A stretch of 64,000 nt of DNA. Origin: Pelobates cultripes (lineage: Eukaryota; Chordata; Amphibia; Anura; Pelobatidae). The DNA lies in the NCBI GenBank assembly GCA_933207985.1, contig OW240920.1:147222316-147286315 (forward strand), given 5' to 3'. Position numbers and translations under genes: made by a program. Below the pieces are notes generated by a model that searched no databases, was not told the origin of the DNA, and was given only the letters and a program-made list of their open reading frames with translations. Below, one piece after another: positions 59,501-64,000 of the stretch. Within the stretch, counting starts at the first letter, position 1. Every line of letters begins with the position of its first letter.

Positions 59501-62116
59501 AGTTACTGCGTATGGATGAATGATTTATAATACAGTTTATAGCACAGTCAGTGTATTATAGTTACTGCGTATGGATGAATGATTTATAATACAGTTTATA
59601 CTTTACAGTCAGTGTATTATAGTTACTGTTATGGATGAATGATTTATAATACAGTTTAGCACAGTCAGTGTATTACAGTTTTCATTATGGATGAATGATT
59701 TATACAGTTTATAGCACAGTCAGTGTATTATAGTTACTGCGTATGGATGATGATTTATAATACAGTTTATAGCACAGTCAGTGTATATAGTTGCCTGCGT
59801 GTGGATGAATGATTTATAGACAGTTTATAGCACAGTCAGTGTATTATAGTTACTGCGTATGGATGAATGATTTATAATGCAGTTTATAGCAGTCAGTGTA
59901 TTATAGTTACTGCGTATGGATGAATGATTTATAATACAGTTTATAGCAGTCAGTGTATTATAGTTACTGCGTATGGATGAATGATTTATAATGCAGTTTA
60001 TAGCACAGTCAGTGTATTATAGTTACTGCGTATGGATGAATGATTTATAATACAGTTTATAGCACAGTCAGTGTATTATAGTTACTGCGTATGGATGAAT
60101 GATTTATAATACAGTTTATAGCACAGTCAGTGTATTATAGTTACTGCGTATGGATGAATGATTTATAATACAGTTTATAGCACAGTCAGTGTATTATAGT
60201 TACTGCGTATGGATGAATGATTTATAATACAGTTTATAGCACAGTCAGTGTATTATAGTTACTGCGTATGGATGAATGATTTATAATACAGTTTATAGCA
60301 CAGTCAGTGTATTATAGTTACTGCGTATGGATGAATGATTTATTAGACAGTTTATAGCACAGTCAGTGTATTATAGTTACTGCGTATGGATGAATGATTT
60401 CTAATACAGTTTATAGCAGTCAGTGTATTATAGTTACTGTGTATGGATGAATGATTTCTAATACAGTTTATAGCAGTCAGTGTATTATAGTTACTGTGTA
60501 TGGATGAATGATTTATAATACAGTTTATAGCACAGTCAGTGTATTATAGTTACTGCGTATGGATGAATGATTTATAGTGCAGTTTATAGCACAGTCAGTG
60601 TATTATAGTTACTGCGTATGGATGAATGATTTATAATACAGTTTATAGCAGTCAGTGTATTATAGTTACTGCGTATGGATGAATGATTTATAATACAGTT
60701 TATAGCACAGTCAGTGTATTATAGTTACTGCGTATGGATGAATGATTCATAATACAGTTTATAGCAGTCAGTGTATTATAGTTACTGGATGATGATTCAT
60801 AATACAGTTTATAGCAGTCAGTGTATTATAGATGGATGAATGATTTCTAATACAGTTTATAGTCAGTGTATTATAGTTGTGTATGGATGAATGATTTATA
60901 ATACAGTTTATAGCACAGTCAGTGTATTATAGTTACTGCGTATGGATGAATGATTTATAATGCAGTTTATAGCACAGTCAGTGTATTATAGTTACTGCGT
61001 ATGGATGAATGATTTATAATACAGTTTATAGCAGTCAGTGTATTATAGTTACTGCGTATGGATGAATGATTTATAATACAGTTTATAGCAGTCAGTGTAT
61101 TATAGTTACTGCGTATGGATGAATGATTCATAATACAGTTTATAGCAGTCAGTGTATTATAGTTACTGCGTATGGATGAATGATTTATAATGCAGTTTAT
61201 AGCACAGTCAGTGTATTATAGTTACTGCGTATGGATGAATGATTTATAATACAGTTTATAGCACAGTCAGTGTATTATAGTTACTGCGTATGAATGAATG
61301 ATTTATAATACAGTTTATAGCACAGTCAGTGTATTATAGTTACTGCGTATGGATGAATGATTTATGATACAGTTTATAGCAGTCAGTGTATTATAGTTAC
61401 TGCGTATGGATGAATGATTTATAATACAGTTTATAGCACAGTCAGTGTATTATAGTTACTGCGTATGGATGAATGATTTATAATACAGTTTATAGCAGTC
61501 AGTGTATTATAGTTACTGCGTATGGATGAATGATTTATAATACAGTTTATAGCACAGTCAGTGTATTACATACTGCGTATGGATGAATGATTTATAATAC
61601 AGTTTATAGCACAGTCAGTGTATTATAGTTACTGCGTATGGATGAATGATTTATAATGCAGTTTATAGCAGTCAGTGTATTATAGTTACTGCGTATGGAT
61701 GAATGATTTATAATACAGTTTATAACACAGTGTATTATAGTTACTGCGTATGGATTAAAGTTTTAGGGATATTTACTCTGCTGCTGCTGCTGGAGCTGTT
61801 CTTCCTGCGTTCATTTTTAAGGTTCTCCTCACTCTCCTCTCTCTCAGGTTCTCGCTCCCTTTCCTTGGACTTTTTGTGGCGGTATTTGATTTCAAGGTGT
61901 GGATGCTTCTCTAAAGGTGATACACAGAAAGAAAACTCAGACATACCCCTCCAGTACAAGGTAAATCATGCCCCACAAAGCTCTTCTAACAGGCTAGCTC
62001 CGAAGCACTGCTCACCTCGACACTGCATGCAGTACCACTCCCGAATGGCTTTGGCCATCTTCTCTGTGATGTTAATGCAGTCTCCATGGAACCACTCGTT
62101 ACAATGATCACAGCCA
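44362..62116 (-). CDS. CXXC1: CXXC-type zinc finger protein 1 (CFP1), 5'-partial
   Basis: Twelve exons with consistent phases encode the last 536 residues: the second half of the PHD finger, a basic region, the CXXC zinc finger, an acidic region, a Lys/Arg-rich stretch, a Cys-rich SET-interaction region with coiled coil, and the conserved C-terminus ending LRTHTER. CFP1 binds unmethylated CpG through the CXXC finger, reads H3K4me3 through the PHD finger and recruits SETD1A/B (SET1/COMPASS) to promoters in the nucleus. The start codon and the first half of the PHD finger are not in view; they lie beyond the window, in the N gap, or in an exon I failed to see. Against the mammalian protein as I remember it, about 75 residues are absent in two places. 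Identity is very clear; intron sizes are inflated by repeats. Confidence 0.96.
44805..45425. repeat. 21-bp tandem repeat split by a T2 MITE
   Basis: Units gatctagatggacaattag ct flank the MITE: about one and a half copies at 44805-44836 and about four at 45348-45425. Lies in the last CXXC1 intron. Confidence 0.8.
44837..45347. mobile_element. T2-type MITE inside the 21-bp repeat
   Basis: TTAA on both sides; right end ctggagtgtcccttTAA, left end aatgaccacttctgccc. The interior shows the same GC-rich and attgcagtttttt segments as the copy at 48851. Confidence 0.85.
45587..45739 (-). CDS. CXXC1: CXXC1 exon: Cys-rich C-terminal region
   Basis: 51 codons: [51 protein letters not shown]. Donor gtaggt. 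Confidence 0.95.
45828..45924 (-). CDS. CXXC1: CXXC1 exon: Cys-rich SET-interaction region
   Basis: Encodes [20 protein letters not shown], then [12 protein letters not shown]. Acceptor cctttcag, donor gtaagc. Confidence 0.94.
46013..46988 (+). repeat. 26-bp minisatellite in a CXXC1 intron
   Basis: About 37 units of gacagcgatgtgacggggca plus agaaag. Variants include gatgagacgtggc, tatgcaacagggcacg and 25- and 27-base units. Because 26 is not a multiple of 3, three units repeat a 26-codon pattern, which explains the long minus-strand frames (219-286 codons). Confidence 0.93.
47025..47074 (-). CDS. CXXC1: CXXC1 exon: 50-base mini-exon
   Basis: Encodes [16 protein letters not shown] plus two bases of a Gly codon. 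Acceptor ttccatag, donor gtaagg. The 26-bp minisatellite starts about 35 bases past it. Confidence 0.93.
47291..47401 (-). CDS. CXXC1: CXXC1 exon: Cys-rich region
   Basis: 37 codons: [20 protein letters not shown], then [17 protein letters not shown]. Acceptor tccacag, donor gtcagc. Confidence 0.94.
47625..47832 (-). CDS. CXXC1: CXXC1 exon: coiled-coil region
   Basis: Encodes [20 protein letters not shown] and a heptad-like stretch [20 protein letters not shown], ending VREDEE. Donor gtgagc. Confidence 0.95.
48010..48194 (-). CDS. CXXC1: CXXC1 exon: Lys/Arg-rich and Cys-rich region
   Basis: Encodes [20 protein letters not shown], then [20 protein letters not shown] and DCGMKLAA. Ends in phase 2 with donor gtgagt. 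Confidence 0.95.
48752..48850 (+). repeat. LINE-derived unit, single copy
   Basis: Matches one 91-bp unit of the array at 50919-51300 (tcagttctatagagcagatc, then ctttatagatccccgataag). Confidence 0.65.
48851..49282. mobile_element. T2-type MITE next to a LINE
   Basis: TTAAAGGGAAACTCCAGTGC on the left, ctggagtgtccctTTAA on the right. Intronic in CXXC1. Confidence 0.85.
49283..50905 (+). pseudogene. L2/CR1-like LINE reverse transcriptase, decayed
   Basis: Plus-strand frames read [39 protein letters not shown], then after one stop [60 protein letters not shown] and CLFADDTKM, so the catalytic FADD is intact. The C-terminal part resumes after an inserted repeat (50272-50625) with [11 protein letters not shown] and [13 protein letters not shown]. 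The segment with [16 protein letters not shown] that should follow the RT is missing here but is amplified downstream at 50919-51300. Lies inside a CXXC1 intron on the opposite strand. Confidence 0.85.
50272..50625 (+). repeat. Dispersed repeat inserted in the LINE
   Basis: Close relative of 14226-14600: ttacatagttacatagcta, then catccatcaagttcagcctt. Confidence 0.7.
50919..51302 (+). repeat. 91-bp tandem array made from LINE coding sequence
   Basis: agttctatagagcagatc recurs at 50920, 51011, 51102, 51193 and 51284, exactly 91 bases apart. Each unit encodes [20 protein letters not shown], a conserved post-RT segment of L2/CR1-like LINEs. The period is not a multiple of 3, so the frame breaks between units. 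Confidence 0.93.
51401..51508 (-). CDS. CXXC1: CXXC1 exon: basic region
   Basis: 36 codons: [20 protein letters not shown], then [16 protein letters not shown], a likely nuclear-localisation stretch. Donor gtaact. Confidence 0.94.
51589..51744 (-). CDS. CXXC1: CXXC1 exon: acidic region
   Basis: 52 codons including [20 protein letters not shown] and AFDDQNL. Acceptor ccctag, donor gtagct. Confidence 0.93.
51954..52115 (-). CDS. CXXC1: CXXC1 exon: CXXC zinc finger
   Basis: 54 codons in phase 0: QQIKRSARM, then [35 protein letters not shown] and [10 protein letters not shown]. All eight zinc-binding cysteines are present, as is the KFGG motif. The residue after the third ligand is Cys (TGT) where I expect Arg. 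Confidence 0.96.
53776..54080. mobile_element. hAT MITE nested in the left arm of the foldback
   Basis: A 305-bp near-palindrome with ends tagtgatgtcccgaacggtt, flanked by perfect 8-bp duplications tttctcat (53768-53775 and 54081-54088). The right arm of the host element keeps the unoccupied sequence (gatgagaaatcat at 55085-55097). Confidence 0.93.
54241..54475 (+). repeat. CA/TA-rich microsatellite
   Basis: acatacatacagacacacag-type repeats with an inverted TG counterpart at 54810-54935. Short Cys/Val/Met frames are artefacts. Confidence 0.85.
55956..61755 (+). repeat. 59-bp satellite array in a CXXC1 intron
   Basis: Roughly 98 copies of a 59-base unit: acagtttatagcacagtcag, tgtattatagttactgcgta, tggatgaatgatttataat. 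A 57-base form lacks ca in gcacag. Point variants (tgcag, ttattagacag, ttctaatacag, gtgtatgg) recur in blocks. More damaged units cluster near 56900-57400 and 59600-59820. No reading frame and no start codons of note. Confidence 0.97.
61777..61910 (-). CDS. CXXC1: CXXC1 exon: basic/acidic region after the PHD finger
   Basis: Encodes [20 protein letters not shown], then a charged stretch and SSSSSSR. The donor gtaaat is weaker than the others. The 59-bp satellite begins about 20 bases past the exon end. Confidence 0.92.
62016..62116 (-). CDS. CXXC1: CXXC1 exon: second half of PHD finger
   Basis: Acceptor ttttcccag, donor gtgagc. Encodes [20 protein letters not shown] through WYCMQCRG, with the Cys/His zinc ligands of the PHD finger. 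Confidence 0.95.
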
Positions 62117-63663
62117 CTGGGAAAATGGAAGAGGGTAATTTCACTATAAAGAACACTCTGCATACAACATGTTGCCTTAGTCTGATCTGATTTATGTACA
62201 ACTGTGGGACATGCACATCCTGTATACTTTGTGGGGGGGGGTTTTATTATTTGTAACAGAATACTCCGTTACTTAGAAAGGACTGCAGGTCAGCCTCCTT
62301 CACACCGACTATGGGCCTTGGCCTTGAATGTGGTTCTGTTTTGGGGAGGCAGCCACTCGGGGTCAATTGGACCGCTCTTCCCCCATGGTTTGGGTTTGCC
62401 ATTGTTGCAAGGTTGAGATACACTTGTTTTTAAAGGAGATTTTTATTTTCAGACATGTAGGGACTCTTCATTGTCCATCTGATGGTGAAATTGGAAAATG
62501 TATTGTTTGCATAATCACAATATGCAAATTAGGATATTGCAAAATCTGTTTTTAGTTCCATCTATATATATCTGTTTTTCCATAGTTTGTAAAGATGTAA
62601 TAATATTATATATTTGAGGCATTGTTATCTTGCTTGTTCTTCACATTATGTATGTTTGTTGATATTTATGGTTTTCACCACATGCTTAAAGACAACTCAG
62701 CACAAGCTAGCCCTTGTTTAAAAATTACAGTATAGTGTGTTAGTTACTTTTGGAATTGTGTGTCCTGGTTGATTTATTTTGAGATCTCAGTAAAAGAGTT
62801 CAGACCGGTTACCTGGCTGCTTTGTCCCTGGATACCAGGCCAATCAAAAGAGGCTGAGAGCCACAAGTGCTTTTATAAAAGCAGTAGCCGGCCACAGTGT
62901 GAGCAGAGCTGTGAATATCGGCCTGGGAAAGGAACTGAAAACGCAAAGAGAATGAGATCTACCTGGAAGGAGAGAGCTACAGCCTGGTTGGGTGGAAGAG
63001 GTCCTGAGAGACTCCATTCAAGCTTCAGTGACTGGGTGTGAAGTGTCACAGAGTTCCCTGCGGCAGTGAGGAAGCTGACTTGATCAGAGTACGGGAGCTC
63101 CGTCACATTATTGTTATTAATTTACAGCTCTTTAAAGGGGTATTTGAAGCACCATATCCACTACATCGCACTGTTGTCAGTAGGCCCCTGGCACTGTCCC
63201 ACACTAAGGTGTGTTTTTCATAGATTTGACTCTTACCTGGGTGCCCCAGTTTTCCTCTTTTGGCAATATCAAACTTGTCCACCTCTGCACATAATTCATA
63301 GGCAGGCAGTCAGCAGACGCTTTCTGCCAATTAAGTCCTAAGTGATATTGTTCAAGTAGAATGGTGATTTCCATTTTAGCAATACCACAGAAGACCAGAA
63401 AGATCCCAGGTGCCTGAGGGATCCAGGCAAGACTTATTCTGTTCATTCTTTACTGTGGGTCAGTGACAGAGGATGCTTTGCACCATAACCACTACAGTGC
63501 TATGTAGTGGTTACAATGCTCAAAAGTGCTCCTTTAAAGGACCATTTACATGTCAGTACAATCGGAATCACAAGGCATTTCACTAACTAATTTTGAAAGA
63601 GTTAATGAATGTTTCTGGAGTGATGTACATCTAGAGTCCAGAATTATTCAGCCTCTGGTGATT
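62117..63663. other. CXXC1 upstream intron and unassigned sequence
   Basis: The exon for the first half of the PHD finger (Tyr-Cys-x-Cys-Arg) is not visible. On the minus strand at 63234-63300, an open stretch ELCAEVDKFDIAKRGKLGHP ends at a strong donor-like ccag|gtaagag. It may be an exon or a repeat, and I do not recognise it. Confidence 0.35.
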
Positions 63664-63796
63664 AAAGGGACACTTTAGCCACCAGAACAGCTTATTGAAT
63701 TTGTTCTGGTGAGTAGAATCATTACCTTCAGGCTTTTTGCTGTAAACACTGTCTTTTCAGAGAAAATGCAGTGTTTACATTACAGTCTAGTGATAA
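63664..63796. mobile_element. T2-like MITE, cut by the assembly gap
   Basis: Starts ttaaagggacactttagcca with an inverted ccagaacag/ttctgg pair. The rest is lost in the N run. Confidence 0.6.
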
Positions 63797-63896
63797 NNNN
63801 NNNNNNNNNNNNNNNNNNNNNNNNNNNNNNNNNNNNNNNNNNNNNNNNNNNNNNNNNNNNNNNNNNNNNNNNNNNNNNNNNNNNNNNNNNNNNNNN
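63797..63896. other. Assembly gap (100 N)
   Basis: Exactly 100 N, the usual placeholder for a gap of unknown size. Confidence 1.
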
Positions 63897-64000
63897 TTAT
63901 TTTTCTGTTTCTGGAAATGAAAACACTGGGCACCATAACAACTTTATTTCAATGACATTCCGTATGTTCAGATGAGCACCATCTTCGTAATTTTGGAATT

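Noticed and set aside
55956..61755. Regularly spaced repeats that could suggest a CRISPR array
   Set aside because: The units are contiguous 59-mers with no unique spacers, in vertebrate intron DNA. It is a satellite.

Overview
This window reads as nuclear DNA of a frog (anuran amphibian), judged from two facts. It carries split vertebrate genes (CALHM family, CXXC1) with GT-AG introns. It is also dominated by repeats typical of anuran genomes: T2/Kolobok-type MITEs with TTAA ends, hAT MITEs, Tc1, Penelope-like, L2/CR1-like and Ty3 elements. The species cannot be fixed from the sequence. There are no bacterial operons, no CRISPR and no intact RNA genes. A 100-base run of N (63797-63896) marks an assembly gap.

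Layout. 1-2.7 kb: old DNA-element DNA interrupted by a polyadenylated retroposon with target-site duplications. 2.7-21 kb: gene-free DNA with a tRNA-derived SINE, T2 MITEs, several tandem-repeat blocks, a foldback, an L2/CR1-like LINE piece and a structurally complete Tc1-type transposon with an intact transposase (16445-18006). 21.7-24.3 kb: a complete three-exon CALHM-family channel gene on the plus strand. 26.6 kb: a clean first exon of a second CALHM gene (CALHM3-like) for which I find no later exons. 27-44 kb: a mosaic of low-complexity repeats, LINE, hAT/ZBED and Ty3 fragments, two antisense pieces of 18S rRNA and a Penelope-like remnant. 44.4-62.1 kb: CXXC1 (CFP1) on the minus strand, twelve coding exons from the middle of the PHD finger to the stop codon. 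Its introns hold a 26-bp minisatellite, a T2 MITE, a LINE, an LTR-like block, a 2-kb hAT foldback with a second hAT MITE inside it, and 5.8 kb of a 59-bp satellite.

The real genes are few. CXXC1 encodes the CpG-binding subunit of the SET1/COMPASS H3K4 methyltransferase complex. The CALHM genes encode large-pore ion/ATP channel subunits. The two sets are not functionally linked. Most long open frames here, especially at 11 kb, 20 kb, 29 kb, 37.5 kb and 46.5 kb, are read through tandem repeats and are not genes.

The most striking items are the 18S rRNA pieces at junctions between shuffled ZBED/hAT segments, the orphan CALHM3 exon, the nested hAT foldback with a built-in empty site, the satellite inside CXXC1, an unusual extra cysteine in the CXXC zinc finger, and the intact Tc1-type transposon with DD37E spacing. 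I see no convincing new multi-gene system.
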